Shown here piece after piece: positions 16,530-27,697 of a DNA stretch of 64,000 bases. A program made the translations under genes and the position numbers. The stretch spans positions 42,370 through 106,369 of the forward strand of contig NZ_RCWC01000015.1 in the NCBI RefSeq assembly GCF_018448935.1, read 5' to 3'. Under the pieces are notes generated by a model, which was not told the DNA's origin, searched no databases, and saw only the letters and a list, made by a program, of their open reading frames with translations. Position 1 is the first letter of the stretch; each line of letters opens with the position of its first letter. Source of the DNA: Photorhabdus noenieputensis. Lineage in GTDB: Bacteria > Pseudomonadota > Gammaproteobacteria > Enterobacterales > Enterobacteriaceae.

Positions 16530-17720
16530 TTACAATCCTAACGCATACTTAAGCACCGCTTTTTTCATTACGCCAGCCCGTTGACCTGCCATTAGCGCGA
16601 GATTACGAACAACTTTCAGCCCTGTCAGCTCATTGCTGAACACGGTGTAAAATAGATCCATTCCAGCTTGCATCATCAGGTTATCCGGCATTCTGCGGCG
16701 CTGATAACGCATCAACACTTCCAATGAATCCCACTGTTCCGTTAATTCTCTCGCTTTCGCCAAAACATCAAGCAGAGTATCCACATCCCGATAACCAAGA
16801 TTTACTCCCTGTCCAGCCAGCGGATTAATGGTATGAGCCGCATCACCCAACAATACTAATCCTTCACGCACATAACTGTTAGCATGATGACGAGTCAAAG
16901 GAAATGAACCGGCAACAACGGGAGTCACTTTACCTAACCGTACAGGAAATGCCTGAAAAATCTCCTGCTCCAGTTGAGCCATTGGCATTGCCTGTAATTG
17001 TCGTATGCGTGCCGGTTTGTCGTACCACACCAGCGAAGCCCATTGATCAAACAGTGGAAGAAACGCTCTTGGGCCAGAAGGAAAAAACTGCTGCCAGGTA
17101 ATATCCTGCTGTGGCTGTTCTGTTTTTACCGTGATCAACATACAAGACTGTCTGTACTGCCAACCACGACTGCCAATTCCCGCCATTTGCCGAACCTGAG
17201 AACGAGCACCATCAGCCCCGACAATCAAGCGAGTAGTCATTTCCGTTCCATCAGCCAGAGTCACTAACCAACCCACTTTCTGCCACTGCATTGATTGCAA
17301 TACTGCCGGGCATAGCAAAGTCAAATTGGGATATTTTTCAAACTGCTGCCACAGAGCCAGTTGCAAGATACGGTTTTCAACCATATAGCCCAACTCAGGC
17401 AACCCCAGACTTTGGGCATCAAACACCAAATTAGAATCATTCTGTTCCCAAGTCTCTAATGTACGATACGGCGCGCTGCGCATCTGTAATACCGCATCCC
17501 ATGCACCAAGTTGTTTGAGCAAATCTACAGAGGCACAACTGATCGCTGACACACGTACATCAGGACGACTCTGTGCATCATAAGATTGTGGTGGTTGATG
17601 ATCCAATAAAGCAACTGTCCAACCTTCCTGTGCCAGCCCCAATGCTGTCGCAGCGCCGATCATGCCAGCCCCAACCACCACTACATCAAAAATCTGTTGT
17701 GAATTATTCATCTCAGTCAT
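16530..17720 (-). CDS. ubiF: Ubiquinone biosynthesis C6 hydroxylase UbiF
   Basis: Flavin monooxygenase that hydroxylates 2-octaprenyl-3-methyl-6-methoxy-1,4-benzoquinol in ubiquinone synthesis. An FAD-binding VVVVGAGMIGAATALGL lies near the N-terminus. A ubiH/COQ6 signature (LIVGADGARSQVRQMAG) and LLGDAAHTINPLAGQGVNLG follow. The frame extends upstream to 17873, but alignment with E. coli UbiF (391 aa) supports the ATG at 17720 (396 aa) or 17711. It is divergent from miaB with the tRNA operon downstream, as in E. coli. Confidence 0.93.
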   Translation of the reverse strand: MTEMNNSQQIFDVVVVGAGMIGAATALGLAQEGWTVALLDHQPPQSYDAQSRPDVRVSAISCASVDLLKQLGAWDAVLQMRSAPYRTLETWEQNDSNLVFDAQSLGLPELGYMVENRILQLALWQQFEKYPNLTLLCPAVLQSMQWQKVGWLVTLADGTEMTTRLIVGADGARSQVRQMAGIGSRGWQYRQSCMLITVKTEQPQQDITWQQFFPSGPRAFLPLFDQWASLVWYDKPARIRQLQAMPMAQLEQEIFQAFPVRLGKVTPVVAGSFPLTRHHANSYVREGLVLLGDAAHTINPLAGQGVNLGYRDVDTLLDVLAKARELTEQWDSLEVLMRYQRRRMPDNLMMQAGMDLFYTVFSNELTGLKVVRNLALMAGQRAGVMKKAVLKYALGL

Positions 17721-17897
17721 GCTATTAACCCATTGATTAGTACAGTGTACCGAATTTTTAATTCTCCGGTAGAGAATATCCTGTTTAACAGTCTGGTCAC
17801 TGCTCCTGCAAATGACTACAATATCCGACAACTTTATGCCTAATACACAATTGCTTTTGCCGTGTAATAACACTTTTCAGCGCGGTAGAAAGCTTGG

Positions 17898-19340
17898 ATG
17901 CACAAGAAAATGTCGACGATAAAAAAACTGTATATTAAAACTTGGGGCTGTCAGATGAATGAATATGATTCATCTAAAATGGCCGACCTGCTGGAAAGTA
18001 CTCACGGTTATCAGTTAACCGATGTCGCCGAAGAAGCAGACATTTTGCTATTAAATACCTGTTCAATCCGCGAAAAAGCACAGGAAAAGGTTTTCCATCA
18101 ATTAGGCCGCTGGAAAAACCTAAAAGATACTAATCCAGATATCATCATTGGAGTCGGTGGCTGTGTCGCCTCTCAGGAAGGGGATTTCATCCGTCAGCGT
18201 GCTCAATGCGTAGATATTATTTTCGGGCCGCAAACATTGCACCGTTTACCTGAGATGATCAACCAGGTGAAAGGTACCCGCAGCCCAGTTGTTGATATCA
18301 GCTTCCCAGAAATCGAGAAATTTGACCGCCTTCCTGAACCACGCGCTGAAGGCCCGTCTGCTTTCGTTTCTATTATGGAAGGCTGCAACAAATACTGTAC
18401 TTTCTGTGTCGTACCTTATACCCGCGGAGAAGAGGTTAGCCGCCCATGTGATGATGTTCTGTTTGAAATCGCACAACTTGCCGCGCAAGGCGTACGTGAA
18501 GTCAACCTTCTCGGTCAGAACGTGAACGCTTATCGTGGCGCGACTTATGATGGTGATATTTGCTCTTTCGCTGAGCTAATTCGTTTAGTCGCGGCTATAG
18601 ATGGTATTGACCGTATTCGCTTTACGACTAGCCACCCAATTGAGTTTACAGACGATATTATTGCTGTTTACGAAGATACACCGGAATTGGTTAGCTTCCT
18701 GCATCTACCGGTGCAAAGTGGCTCGGACCGTATTCTAACGTTGATGAAACGTGCCCACACCGCCCTTGAGTATAAGAGCATTATCCGCAAACTGCGTAAA
18801 GCACGTCCTGATATCTTGATAAGCTCTGATTTCATTGTCGGATTCCCAGGTGAAACCCAAGATGACTTCGAGAGAACCATGAAACTGATCGCTGATGTCA
18901 ATTTCGATATGAGCTACAGCTTCATCTATTCCGCTCGTCCGGGAACACCGGCAGCCGATCTGCCTGATGACGTCAGCGAAGAAGAGAAGAAACAGCGTCT
19001 TTACCTGTTACAACAACGTATCAACCAACAAGCAATGAGCTACAGCCGTGCTATGTTGGGCAGTGTACAACGTATTCTGGTTGAAGGAACTTCCCGTAAG
19101 AATGTGATGGAACTTTCTGGCCGTACCGAAAACAATCGGGTTGTCAACTTTGAAGGTCAGCCTGATATGATTGGCAAATTCGTTGATGTTGAAATTGTTG
19201 ATGTTTACGCCAACTCACTACGCGGTAAAGTTATCCGTACCGAAGATCAAATGGATCTTCGTACACACGAATCACCTGAGTCCGTTATAGCCCGTACCCG
19301 TAAAGAAGATGAAATCGGGGTCGGCACTTATCAGCCCTAA
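17898..19340 (+). CDS. miaB: tRNA-2-methylthio-N6-dimethylallyladenosine synthase
   Basis: Radical SAM methylthiotransferase that modifies i6A37 in tRNAs reading UNN codons. The N-terminal UPF0004 domain carries the three cysteines of one 4Fe-4S cluster ([21 protein letters not shown]). The radical SAM CX3CX2C is GCNKYCTFC, and a TRAM domain ends the protein. The 480 residues compare with 474 in E. coli. An ATG at 17910 (476 aa) aligns slightly better, and neither start has a clear ribosome site. It is the first gene of miaB-ybeZ-ybeY-corC-lnt. Confidence 0.96.
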   Translation: MHKKMSTIKKLYIKTWGCQMNEYDSSKMADLLESTHGYQLTDVAEEADILLLNTCSIREKAQEKVFHQLGRWKNLKDTNPDIIIGVGGCVASQEGDFIRQRAQCVDIIFGPQTLHRLPEMINQVKGTRSPVVDISFPEIEKFDRLPEPRAEGPSAFVSIMEGCNKYCTFCVVPYTRGEEVSRPCDDVLFEIAQLAAQGVREVNLLGQNVNAYRGATYDGDICSFAELIRLVAAIDGIDRIRFTTSHPIEFTDDIIAVYEDTPELVSFLHLPVQSGSDRILTLMKRAHTALEYKSIIRKLRKARPDILISSDFIVGFPGETQDDFERTMKLIADVNFDMSYSFIYSARPGTPAADLPDDVSEEEKKQRLYLLQQRINQQAMSYSRAMLGSVQRILVEGTSRKNVMELSGRTENNRVVNFEGQPDMIGKFVDVEIVDVYANSLRGKVIRTEDQMDLRTHESPESVIARTRKEDEIGVGTYQP

Positions 19341-19355
19341 ATATAGAGATAATCA

Positions 19356-20405
19356 GTGATTCAACAAATTCATTCACAAATAGCAACTCAGGAAATTTTC
19401 CTCGAACCAGCCGATAATCAGCGCCTAATGAGCCTGTGTGGGCCGTTTGATGACAATTTGAAGCAGCTTGAACGCCGGTTAGGTATTGAAATTAGCCGTC
19501 GTGATAACCGTTTTAAACTGATGGGCAAACCGCTGTGCGTTAGCGCAGCCACTAATATCCTACGGCATTTATATGCGGAAACTTCCCCTGTCCGTGGGGT
19601 GAGGCCAGATATCAAACCAGAACAGATCCATCTGGCAATTACTGAGAGCCGAGTTCTGGAACAAACCGCCGAGAGCATACCCGAATACGGTAAAGCTGTT
19701 AACATTCGCACCAAACGCGGCATGGTGAAACCACGGACGCCCAATCAGGCGCAGTATATTGCCAATATCCTTAGCCATGATATTACGTTTGGGATTGGCC
19801 CTGCCGGTACGGGAAAAACTTACCTGGCCGTCGCTGCTGCGGTTGATGCACTGGAACGGCAGGAAATCCGCCGTATCCTGCTAACCCGACCGGCAGTAGA
19901 AGCGGGTGAAAAATTGGGTTTTCTACCTGGCGACCTGAGCCAAAAAGTTGATCCGTACCTGCGTCCACTCTACGATGCTCTATTTGAAATGCTAGGTTTT
20001 GAAAAAGTTGAAAAGCTGATCGAGCGTAACGTTATTGAAGTTGCTCCGTTAGCTTATATGCGTGGACGAACCTTAAACGACGCTTTTATTATTCTGGATG
20101 AGAGCCAGAACACGACCATCGAACAGATGAAGATGTTCCTGACTCGTATCGGCTTCAACTCCAAAGCGGTTGTTACCGGTGATGTTACGCAAATCGACCT
20201 GCCTCGTGGACAGAAATCCGGCCTACGCCATGCCATTGAAGTTCTATCAGGCGTCGGTGAGCTGAGTTTCAACTTTTTCCACAGTGATGATGTTGTCCGC
20301 CACCCGGTGGTAGCCAAAGTTGTCATTGCCTATGAAGAGTGGGAAGCAACCGAGCAAAAACGCAAACAGACACTCAACGAGCAACGCAAGCAGGAAGCAC
20401 AATGA
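19356..20405 (+). CDS. ybeZ: PhoH-like ATPase YbeZ
   Basis: Cytoplasmic P-loop protein of the PhoH family, 349 residues (E. coli 346). Walker A is [11 protein letters not shown] and Walker B is [11 protein letters not shown], with the family's [11 protein letters not shown] sensor motif after it. The start is GTG, 15 bp after miaB, with AGAGA upstream; no ATG fits the conserved N-terminus. It partners YbeY in RNA metabolism in E. coli. Its stop overlaps the ybeY start in ATGA. Confidence 0.95.
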   Translation: MIQQIHSQIATQEIFLEPADNQRLMSLCGPFDDNLKQLERRLGIEISRRDNRFKLMGKPLCVSAATNILRHLYAETSPVRGVRPDIKPEQIHLAITESRVLEQTAESIPEYGKAVNIRTKRGMVKPRTPNQAQYIANILSHDITFGIGPAGTGKTYLAVAAAVDALERQEIRRILLTRPAVEAGEKLGFLPGDLSQKVDPYLRPLYDALFEMLGFEKVEKLIERNVIEVAPLAYMRGRTLNDAFIILDESQNTTIEQMKMFLTRIGFNSKAVVTGDVTQIDLPRGQKSGLRHAIEVLSGVGELSFNFFHSDDVVRHPVVAKVVIAYEEWEATEQKRKQTLNEQRKQEAQ

Positions 20406-20869
20406 GTTCAGTCATACTTGATTTACAAATTGCTTGTGAACATTCACAAGGTCTTCCTGAAGAAACCCTGTTCCAGCGCTGGCTGGATGGGGTTTTACCT
20501 CAATTTCAACCAGAAAGTGAAGTCACTATCCGCATTGTTGATGAGGCAGAAAGCCACGATTTAAATCTGACCTACCGTGGTAAAGATAAGCCAACAAATG
20601 TGTTATCTTTCCCATTTGAAGCACCACCAGAGGTTGATTTACCCCTGCTTGGTGATCTCATTATCTGTCGTCAGGTTGTTGAAAAAGAAGCAGAGGAGCA
20701 ACAAAAAACAGTAGAAGAACATTGGGCGCATATGGTTGTGCACGGCTGCTTACATTTGCTGGGTTATGACCATATCGAAGATGACGAAGCGGAAGAAATG
20801 GAATCTTTGGAAACAGAAATTATGCAAGAGTTGGGTTATTCTGACCCCTACCTTGCAGAAAAAGAGTAA
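20402..20869 (+). CDS. ybeY: Endoribonuclease YbeY
   Basis: Zinc-dependent RNase needed for 16S rRNA 3' maturation and ribosome quality control. The 155 residues equal E. coli length when the ATG at 20402 is used; this ATG overlaps the ybeZ stop by four bases. The metal site is [11 protein letters not shown]. The motif [15 protein letters not shown] is also conserved. The frame stays open upstream to 20339, but that part lies inside ybeZ. Confidence 0.96.
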   Translation: MSSVILDLQIACEHSQGLPEETLFQRWLDGVLPQFQPESEVTIRIVDEAESHDLNLTYRGKDKPTNVLSFPFEAPPEVDLPLLGDLIICRQVVEKEAEEQQKTVEEHWAHMVVHGCLHLLGYDHIEDDEAEEMESLETEIMQELGYSDPYLAEKE

Positions 20870-20941
20870 CCATTCGTACCATTTTTATGCTAAAAAATAC
20901 CAACAATAACTTATTTAATGGGAAATTTTCATTAAAACGCC

Positions 20942-21823
20942 ATGAGCGACGACCATCCTTCAAGTAACGATAATCCTGGCCCTAAGAAAGGGTTTTTCAC
21001 TCTTCTTCTTAACCAGCTTTTTCACGGTGAGCCAAAAAGCCGTGATGAACTGGTGGAATTGATCCGTGACTCTGAACAAAACGATCTGATTGATCCTGAT
21101 ACCCGCGATATGCTCGAAGGGGTAATGGATATTTCCGATCAACGTGTCCGGGATATCATGATCCCCCGTTCTCAAATCGTTACCTTAAAACGTAATCAAA
21201 CCCTGGACGAATGTCTGGATGTAATTATCGATTCGGCTCACTCTCGTTTCCCTGTGATCAGTGAAGATAAAGATCATATTGAAGGGATTTTGATGGCAAA
21301 AGACCTATTGCCATTTATGCGCACCGATGCCCCTCCATTCAGCATAGATAAGGTTCTGCGTCAGGCTGTCGTTGTACCTGAAAGTAAACGGGTTGACCGC
21401 ATGCTGAAAGAGTTCCGTTCTCAACGTTATCATATGGCAATCGTCATTGATGAGTTTGGTGGTGTATCGGGCCTAGTCACTATCGAAGATATTCTTGAAC
21501 TGATCGTCGGTGAAATTGAAGACGAATACGATGAAGAAGAAGATGTCGATATTCGTGCCTTGAGCCGTCATACCTATACGGTACGAGCTCTAACTCAGAT
21601 TGAAGACTTTAATGAAGCCTTTAGCACCCAATTCAGTGATGAAGAAGTGGATACTATTGGCGGTCTGGTTATGCAGGCATTCGGTCATTTGCCAGCCAGA
21701 GGGGAGTCCGTTGATATCAACGGTTATCTCTTTAAAGTTGCTATGGCCGATAGCCGAAGAATTATTCAGGTTTATGTTACGATACCGGACGATGCGCCAA
21801 TACCTAACCTTGAAGAAGAATAA
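20942..21823 (+). CDS. corC: Magnesium/cobalt efflux-associated CBS protein CorC
   Basis: Cytoplasmic protein of 293 residues (E. coli YbeX/CorC 292). It has two CBS domains at about residues 65-185 ([34 protein letters not shown]) and a C-terminal CorC/HlyC domain. It lacks the membrane DUF21 domain of larger relatives, as usual for YbeX. It is linked to Mg/Co efflux and to ribosome function in E. coli. It lies seven bases upstream of lnt. Confidence 0.94.
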   Translation: MSDDHPSSNDNPGPKKGFFTLLLNQLFHGEPKSRDELVELIRDSEQNDLIDPDTRDMLEGVMDISDQRVRDIMIPRSQIVTLKRNQTLDECLDVIIDSAHSRFPVISEDKDHIEGILMAKDLLPFMRTDAPPFSIDKVLRQAVVVPESKRVDRMLKEFRSQRYHMAIVIDEFGGVSGLVTIEDILELIVGEIEDEYDEEEDVDIRALSRHTYTVRALTQIEDFNEAFSTQFSDEEVDTIGGLVMQAFGHLPARGESVDINGYLFKVAMADSRRIIQVYVTIPDDAPIPNLEEE

Positions 21824-21830
21824 AATCTGA

Positions 21831-23360
21831 ATGAACAAAGCTTCATTATTAAATTGCCAGCGGCTGCGCGCCCTGCTGGCACTATTCTTTGGAGCCAGTG
21901 GAACACTGGCTTTTTCGCCTTTTGACTTCTGGCCTGCCGCTATTATCTCCCTGTTTGGACTACAACTTCTGACTTTGAATAGAACACCCCGACAAGCGGC
22001 ATTTATTGCTTTTTGTTGGGGATTCGGTCTGTTTGGCAGTGGTACAAACTGGGTGTATGTCAGCATTGCCAATTTCGGTGGCATGCCAACCGCGGTCAAT
22101 ATTCTGCTGGTCATATTACTTGCCGCCTATCTCTCACTCTATCCTGCTTTATTCGCTGGCTTACTCAACCGTTTCTTCGCAAAAACGAACGGGGTGAGGC
22201 TGGCTGTAGCAGCACCTGCATTATGGCAACTCACTGAATTCCTGCGAGGCTGGATTCTAACCGGTTTCCCCTGGCTACAATTCGGCTATAGCCAATTAGA
22301 TGGTCCAATGAAAGCCATTGCGCCAATTTTGGGTGTTGAGGCCATCACATTCCTGTTGATGGCTATCAGTGGGTTATCCGTTCTGGCCGTCATACATCGG
22401 AAAATAGTCGCCGGTATTATCGCTGCCGCCATTTTGCTATTACCGTGGTCAATACGCCATTATCAGTGGTACAACCTACTGCCTGAAAAAACAGTTGACG
22501 TCGCGCTAGTTCAGGGAAATATCCCACAATCCCTAAAATGGGTCCCTAACATGCTCAACGAAACTATGGACATCTACATGGACAATAGCCTGCCCTATAT
22601 CGGCAAAATACCGATAATCATCTGGCCGGAGTCTGCCATTCCTTCATTGGAAAGTTATCAACGTCATTTTCTAACAAAATTGGATGAGCTGTTACGCAAT
22701 CAACATACCAGCCTTATTACCGGTATTGTCGATGAAAGAGCCGTTGGCAACAGTGATAAGATCTATAACAGCGTGATTGTACTCGGCGATAAAATACCTT
22801 ATCAATATCCGGCAGCTATTCGTTACGATAAATATCATCTGGTACCATTCGGCGAATTTGTTCCGCTGGAATCTCTACTCCGTCCTCTGGCACCATTCTT
22901 CAACTTACCCATGTCTTCATTCAGCCGTGGCAACTACATTCAACCACAGCTTTCTGTTGCAGGATATAACCTGACCACCGCTATCTGTTATGAAATCATA
23001 CTGGGTGAACAGGTTCGTGCGAATTTCAAACCGGATACCGAATTCTTACTTACTGTTTCCAATGATGCTTGGTTTGGCGGTTCAATTGGCCCCTGGCAAC
23101 ATTTCCAAATGGCACGCATGCGCTCCCTCGAATTAGGACGCCCATTACTACGTAGTACCAATAACGGCATTACAGCCGTTATCAGCCCGGACGGAGAAGT
23201 GCAAGCAGCACTCCCACAATTTACCCGTAATGTTTTGGCAGCTAAAGTGACACCCGCAACCGGGATAACACCCTATGCTCGCTGGGGTAACTGGCCGGTA
23301 TGGATAATTACCGTATTGTTTGCCCTGTTTGCCTTAACATATAACCGCCGTAAATCTTAA
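21831..23360 (+). CDS. lnt: Apolipoprotein N-acyltransferase
   Basis: Inner-membrane enzyme that adds the third acyl chain to lipoproteins, the last maturation step before Lol sorting. The 509 residues (E. coli 512) begin with about six membrane segments. A periplasmic nitrilase domain follows with the Glu-Lys-Cys triad in [22 protein letters not shown] and TAICYEII, and a last membrane segment closes the protein. Two lipoproteins it would serve, LptE and RlpA, are encoded later in the window. Confidence 0.96.
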   Translation: MNKASLLNCQRLRALLALFFGASGTLAFSPFDFWPAAIISLFGLQLLTLNRTPRQAAFIAFCWGFGLFGSGTNWVYVSIANFGGMPTAVNILLVILLAAYLSLYPALFAGLLNRFFAKTNGVRLAVAAPALWQLTEFLRGWILTGFPWLQFGYSQLDGPMKAIAPILGVEAITFLLMAISGLSVLAVIHRKIVAGIIAAAILLLPWSIRHYQWYNLLPEKTVDVALVQGNIPQSLKWVPNMLNETMDIYMDNSLPYIGKIPIIIWPESAIPSLESYQRHFLTKLDELLRNQHTSLITGIVDERAVGNSDKIYNSVIVLGDKIPYQYPAAIRYDKYHLVPFGEFVPLESLLRPLAPFFNLPMSSFSRGNYIQPQLSVAGYNLTTAICYEIILGEQVRANFKPDTEFLLTVSNDAWFGGSIGPWQHFQMARMRSLELGRPLLRSTNNGITAVISPDGEVQAALPQFTRNVLAAKVTPATGITPYARWGNWPVWIITVLFALFALTYNRRKS

Positions 23361-23373
23361 TCCATGTAGCCAA

Positions 23374-23395
23374 AAGGGAGCAAAACTGCTCCCTT
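23374..23395 (+). terminator. Hairpin after lnt
   Basis: AAGGGAGC and GCTCCCTT pair across AAAACT, 13 bp after the lnt stop. The T-run is poor, so it is called with caution. Confidence 0.45.
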
Positions 23396-23469
23396 GCACC
23401 ACGCAAAAACAGATTAACTTTTAATCCATTTTCCATCCAATTGATAGAAAAACAAAGGAGTAACAAGTT

Positions 23470-23931
23470 ATGCAAGCAAAACGTCTGCAACCATCGGAAA
23501 TTTCACCGGAGCTTTATAACGCAGTCGTGAAAGTCGATGAATTAACTTACCAATCCACTCTCGGTAAGGCACTCATCGAACTCATCAAAGTCAGAGTTTC
23601 CCAAATCAATGGCTGTGCCTTTTGCCTTAATATGCATTACAAGGCTGCCCGCAAGGCAGGAAATAGCGAACAAAAACTCTACCTCCTGAGTGCTTGGAAA
23701 GAAGCAACTATTTTTACATCACGGGAACGTGCGGCGTTAGGCTGGACAGAGGCTTTATCTCGGGTTGCCGAGACTGGGGCAGAAGATGAACATTACACCC
23801 CGTTATTAGCAGAATTTGATGAAAAAGAGATTGTCGATTTAACATTGTTAATCGGCCTTATCAACCTGTGGAATCGTCTGGCAATTGGTATGAAATATAC
23901 TTTGCCCAATTCTACCTCTGACCTATCCTAA
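23470..23931 (+). CDS. Carboxymuconolactone decarboxylase/AhpD-like protein
   Basis: This 153-residue helical protein has the AhpD core: a CXXC pair at C49 and C52 with H56 (NGCAFCLNMHYKAARKAG). In the family this dithiol and histidine relay supports peroxidase or thiol-disulfide chemistry. The leading ELIKVRVSQIN helix is also typical. GGAG lies nine bases before the ATG. It sits between lnt and gltI, where I know of no counterpart in E. coli, and appears to be a single-gene unit. The physiological partner is unknown. Confidence 0.85.
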   Translation: MQAKRLQPSEISPELYNAVVKVDELTYQSTLGKALIELIKVRVSQINGCAFCLNMHYKAARKAGNSEQKLYLLSAWKEATIFTSRERAALGWTEALSRVAETGAEDEHYTPLLAEFDEKEIVDLTLLIGLINLWNRLAIGMKYTLPNSTSDLS

Positions 23932-24316
23932 AATAATTTGGCATGGTTAATAATCAACAGTGCCAACTCTCAATAACTGATATTACTCTACGTTATACAA
24001 ATAATTTACTTAAACAACTTATTGGTATTAATTTTTTACCCTCTTTACTATTTTGGCACGCTAATTGCTGTTATCTCTATGAATGAAAAGGAAAATAGCT
24101 GTTTAACTAACCCAAAATGGGAAAACGCACTAAAAAAATGATAATCAAGCACCTTTATTGTGCAAGATAAACAACATTGTTCATTTATAGTGCGAGACAG
24201 CTCCCGAAACAGAAACAATTCATTTTCATTGACTAACCCTTTTGTACTATTTTTTAACACTATATATACATATAACAGCAAATGATCCTCGATTAAAAAC
24301 AAATCACAGAGAGACT

Positions 24317-24340
24317 TTTGCAAACACAACAACATCGCAA
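24317..24340 (+). promoter_or_regulatory. C/A-rich element in gltI leader, likely GcvB target
   Basis: The leader contains CAAACACAACAACATCGCAA, ending about 28 bases before the gltI ATG. In Salmonella and E. coli the small RNA GcvB represses gltI by pairing its G/U-rich R1 region with a C/A-rich leader element of this kind (CACAACA). The element is visible; the regulation is inferred by analogy. Confidence 0.55.
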
Positions 24341-24367
24341 ACGATAGCCACATTAAAGGAGTTGTAT

Positions 24368-25261
24368 ATGCGTATGCGTAACCTAGTACTAACCATGATG
24401 TTACTTGGCATGGCGGGGGCTGTTCAGGCCGAAGAGTTAACGGGAACACTGAAAAAGATTAAAGATGATGGCGTGATCATTGTAGGGCATCGTGAATCTT
24501 CCGTACCTTTTGCTTACTACGATAATCAGCAAAAAGTCGTCGGCTACTCTCAGGATTATTCTAATCTGATTGTTGAAGCAGTGAAGAAGAAACTGGATAT
24601 ACCAAATCTGCAAGTAAAATTGATACCCGTGACTTCTCAAAATCGCATCCCATTGCTACAAAATGGCACTTATGATTTCGAATGCGGTTCCACTTCCAAT
24701 AACCTTGAACGCCAAAAACAAGTCTCTTTCTCAAACTCTATCTTTATTGTTAATACCCGTTTGTTGACTAAAAAAGGTTCCGGTATAAAAGATTTCCCTG
24801 ATTTAGCCGGTAAAAATGTCGTTGTCTCAGCAGGTACCACATCTGAAATATTGCTGAATAAACTTAACGATGAGAAAAACATGAAAATGCGCATCATCAG
24901 TGCAAAAGATCATGGCGACTCATTCCGTACTCTGGAGTCCGGCCGTGCCATCGCCTTTATGGTGGACGACGCTCTGCTAGCAGGTGAACGCGCCAAAGCG
25001 AAAAAACCTGATCAGTGGGAAATTGTTGGTACACCTCAGTCTAGAGAAGCCTATGGTTGTATATCGCGCAAAGACGATCTTCAATTCAAGAAGCTGATCG
25101 ATGAGACCATTGTTCAGGCGCAAACCTCTGGCGTGGCAGAGAAATCATTTGAGCGCTGGTTCAAACACCCGATTCCACCCAAGAACCTGAATTTGAATTT
25201 CTCTTTGTCTGATGAAATGAAAGCACTATTTAAATCGCCAAATGATAAGGCGCTTGACTAG
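24368..25261 (+). CDS. gltI: Glutamate/aspartate ABC transporter, binding protein
   Basis: Periplasmic binding protein for L-glutamate and L-aspartate. It has a signal peptide (MRMRNLVLTMMLLGMAGAVQA) and a type-2 binding fold with GHRESSVPFAYYDNQQKVVG, TSQNRIPLLQNG and the DHGDSFRTLESGRA segment. The ATG at 24368 gives 297 residues and has AAGGAG six bases upstream; the frame continues upstream without meaning. A hairpin separates it from gltJKL, which would let the binding protein be made in excess. Confidence 0.96.
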   Translation: MRMRNLVLTMMLLGMAGAVQAEELTGTLKKIKDDGVIIVGHRESSVPFAYYDNQQKVVGYSQDYSNLIVEAVKKKLDIPNLQVKLIPVTSQNRIPLLQNGTYDFECGSTSNNLERQKQVSFSNSIFIVNTRLLTKKGSGIKDFPDLAGKNVVVSAGTTSEILLNKLNDEKNMKMRIISAKDHGDSFRTLESGRAIAFMVDDALLAGERAKAKKPDQWEIVGTPQSREAYGCISRKDDLQFKKLIDETIVQAQTSGVAEKSFERWFKHPIPPKNLNLNFSLSDEMKALFKSPNDKALD

Positions 25262-25304
25262 AAATATAATTAAAAAAATGGCTATTTGATTGGCATCACA
25301 GGGT

Positions 25305-25336
25305 GCGAGGTGGCCGTTCCCTACCTCGCTTTTTTT
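25305..25336 (+). terminator. gltI-gltJ intercistronic terminator/attenuator
   Basis: GCGAGGT and ACCTCGC pair across an 11-base loop and are followed by seven T's. In E. coli the gltI-gltJ gap yields the small RNA SroC, a sponge for GcvB, ending at such a hairpin. A homologous RNA here (about 25262-25336) is possible but not demonstrated. Confidence 0.75.
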
Positions 25337-25394
25337 TCTCAGCCAATCAATCGCTTTTAGGGGATTAAGCTACACCCTCACAGGGAGTATTATT

Positions 25395-26135
25395 ATGTCA
25401 ATCGATTGGAACTGGGGCATCTTTTTGCAAGCTGCCCCTTTCGGCAATACGACTTATCTAGGCTGGTTAATAGCTGGATTTCAGGTGACGATTGCCTTGT
25501 CTATCTGCGCCTGGATTATCGCTTTCGTTGTCGGCTCACTGTTCGGCATCTTGCGTACTGCTCCCAATAAAATACTATCTGGAATAGGTACCTGTTATGT
25601 TGAGCTCTTTCGTAACGTACCGCTGATAGTTCAATTTTTTATCTGGTACCTGGTTGTACCTGAACTACTGCCAGAAAAAATCAGCCTGTGGTTTAAAACT
25701 GAACTGGACCCTAATATTCAATTTTTTCTCTCATCCACTGTCTGTTTAGGTCTTTTCACCGCGGCACGTGTGTGTGAGCAGGTTCGTGCCGCCATACAAT
25801 CACTACCACGCGGTCAGAAATCGGCAGGATTGGCAATGGGGCTAACCTTGCCACAAACCTATCGCTATGTCCTATTACCCAATGCCTATCGAGTGATCAT
25901 TCCACCCATGACGTCAGAAATGATGAATCTGGTAAAAAACTCCGCCATCGCCTCCACTATTGGCCTGGTCGATATGGCAGCACAGGCAGGTAAGTTACTT
26001 GATTACTCAGCACATGCTTATGAGACATTCACGGCAATTACACTGGCCTATGTCGGAATCAATCTGGTGATCATGCTTGCCATGCACTTGCTTGAGAAAA
26101 AAGTACGTTTACCGGGTAATATTGGAGGTCAATAA
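25395..26135 (+). CDS. gltJ: Glutamate/aspartate ABC transporter, permease GltJ
   Basis: Inner-membrane permease of the HisMQ family, 246 residues as in E. coli. It begins MSIDWNWGIFLQAAPFG at the ATG 25395, which follows a CAGGGAG ribosome site. Five membrane segments and the EAA loop (EQVRAAIQSLPRGQKSAGLA) that docks the ATPase are visible. Its stop abuts the gltK start. It forms the channel with GltK. Confidence 0.96.
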   Translation: MSIDWNWGIFLQAAPFGNTTYLGWLIAGFQVTIALSICAWIIAFVVGSLFGILRTAPNKILSGIGTCYVELFRNVPLIVQFFIWYLVVPELLPEKISLWFKTELDPNIQFFLSSTVCLGLFTAARVCEQVRAAIQSLPRGQKSAGLAMGLTLPQTYRYVLLPNAYRVIIPPMTSEMMNLVKNSAIASTIGLVDMAAQAGKLLDYSAHAYETFTAITLAYVGINLVIMLAMHLLEKKVRLPGNIGGQ

Positions 26136-26810
26136 ATGTACGAGTTTGACTGGAGTTCGATTATCCCCAGTATCCCGTTTCTGCTACAAGGCTTAGTCAT
26201 TACAGCAAAAATCACTATTATTGCTGTTGTTGTCGGTATTCTCTGGGGAACCGTACTGGCCGTGATGCGGCTCTCTTCGATAAAAGTACTGAGCTGGTTT
26301 GCCACTTTATATGTCAATCTGTTCCGTTCTGTGCCACTAGTTATGGTACTGTTATGGTTCTACCTGATTGTGCCTAGTCTAGTGCAAAATGTTCTGGGGA
26401 TTTCTCCGAAAACAGATATTCGTTTAATTTCAGCTATGGTCGCGTTTGCCTTTTTCGAAGCCGCTTACTATTCAGAAATTATCCGGGCAGGAATTCAGAG
26501 TATCTCCCGCGGGCAATCTTCGGCAGCACTGGCATTGGGTATGACGCCAATGCAAAGTATGAGGCTAGTTATCCTGCCTCAGGCATTCCGTGCGATGACT
26601 CCGCTGTTACTAACACAGGGGATCGTACTGTTTCAAGACACCTCATTGGTGTATGTGCTCAGTCTGGCGGACTTTTTCCGTACTGCGGCAAATATCGGTG
26701 AGCGTGATGGCACTCAGGTCGAAATGATCCTATTTGCTGGTTTGGTTTATTTTATTATTAGTATTGCCGCATCTATGCTGGTTAACTATTTGAAGAAAAG
26801 GACTGTTTGA
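26136..26810 (+). CDS. gltK: Glutamate/aspartate ABC transporter, permease GltK
   Basis: Second permease subunit, 224 residues, exactly the E. coli length. The EAA loop reads [20 protein letters not shown], and five hydrophobic segments are evident. It starts directly after gltJ, and its TGA overlaps the gltL ATG by one base. Confidence 0.96.
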   Translation: MYEFDWSSIIPSIPFLLQGLVITAKITIIAVVVGILWGTVLAVMRLSSIKVLSWFATLYVNLFRSVPLVMVLLWFYLIVPSLVQNVLGISPKTDIRLISAMVAFAFFEAAYYSEIIRAGIQSISRGQSSAALALGMTPMQSMRLVILPQAFRAMTPLLLTQGIVLFQDTSLVYVLSLADFFRTAANIGERDGTQVEMILFAGLVYFIISIAASMLVNYLKKRTV

Positions 26811-27535
26811 TGATCTCCCTGAAAAATGTATCCAAGTGGTATGGCCAATTTCAGGTTCTCTCCGACTGCTCAACTGAAGTTAAAAAAGGTGAAGTCGTTG
26901 TGGTCTGTGGCCCATCTGGCTCAGGCAAATCCACCCTGATAAAAACGGTTAATGGCCTGGAATCCATCCAACAGGGTGAAATTCTGGTTAATGACATTAA
27001 AGTCAATGACAAAAACACCAATCTGGCACAATTACGTTCTAAAGTCGGCATGGTGTTCCAGCATTTTGAACTGTTCCCTCATCTCTCCATCATCGAGAAT
27101 TTAACTCTGGCACAGATTAAAGTGCTTAATCGTGATAAAAAAGCGGCGGAAGAAAAAGGGTTGAAATTACTTGAACGCGTTGGGCTTGCCAGTCAGGCGA
27201 ATAAATTCCCGTCTCAACTTTCCGGTGGTCAACAGCAACGTGTAGCAATCGCCCGTGCCCTTTGTATGGACCCAATTGCCATGCTATTCGACGAACCCAC
27301 TTCCGCACTCGATCCTGAAATGATTAATGAAGTACTTGATGTCATGGTTAAACTGGCAGACGAAGGGATGACCATGATGGTTGTTACTCACGAGATGGGC
27401 TTCGCGCGTAAGGTAGCTAACCGAGTTATCTTTATGGATGAAGGCAAAATTGTTGAAGATAGTAAGAAAGAAGATTTCTTTGCGAATCCAAAATCAGATC
27501 GCGCCAAAGAATTTCTCGCTAAAATTCTTCACTAA
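26810..27535 (+). CDS. gltL: Glutamate/aspartate ABC transporter, ATPase GltL
   Basis: Cytoplasmic ATPase of the polar amino acid uptake family, 241 residues. Walker A is GPSGSGKST, the signature is [14 protein letters not shown], Walker B is [13 protein letters not shown], and the H-loop is VVTHEMG. The start is the ATG at 26810, which matches E. coli GltL, although a TTG one codon earlier is in frame. It completes the GltIJKL importer. Confidence 0.96.
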   Translation: MISLKNVSKWYGQFQVLSDCSTEVKKGEVVVVCGPSGSGKSTLIKTVNGLESIQQGEILVNDIKVNDKNTNLAQLRSKVGMVFQHFELFPHLSIIENLTLAQIKVLNRDKKAAEEKGLKLLERVGLASQANKFPSQLSGGQQQRVAIARALCMDPIAMLFDEPTSALDPEMINEVLDVMVKLADEGMTMMVVTHEMGFARKVANRVIFMDEGKIVEDSKKEDFFANPKSDRAKEFLAKILH

Positions 27536-27550
27536 CCTCATTTCATCTCT

Positions 27551-27573
27551 GGTGGTGACTCCCGTCACCATCG
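27551..27573 (+). terminator. Hairpin after gltL
   Basis: GGTGGTGAC and GTCACCATC pair at eight of nine positions across TCCC, 15 bp after the gltL stop. A short T-rich tail (GGATTTTCC) follows. Confidence 0.5.
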
Positions 27574-27697
27574 GATTTTCCCTCAGAACCACTGTTTCTT
27601 ATATATCAAATCAGATATGCTATGCCGATCTCATATTTTACCAACTAAATGATTGCTACAAGCGTAGCTTTTTACTCACCATAGGATTATCGGTGCC

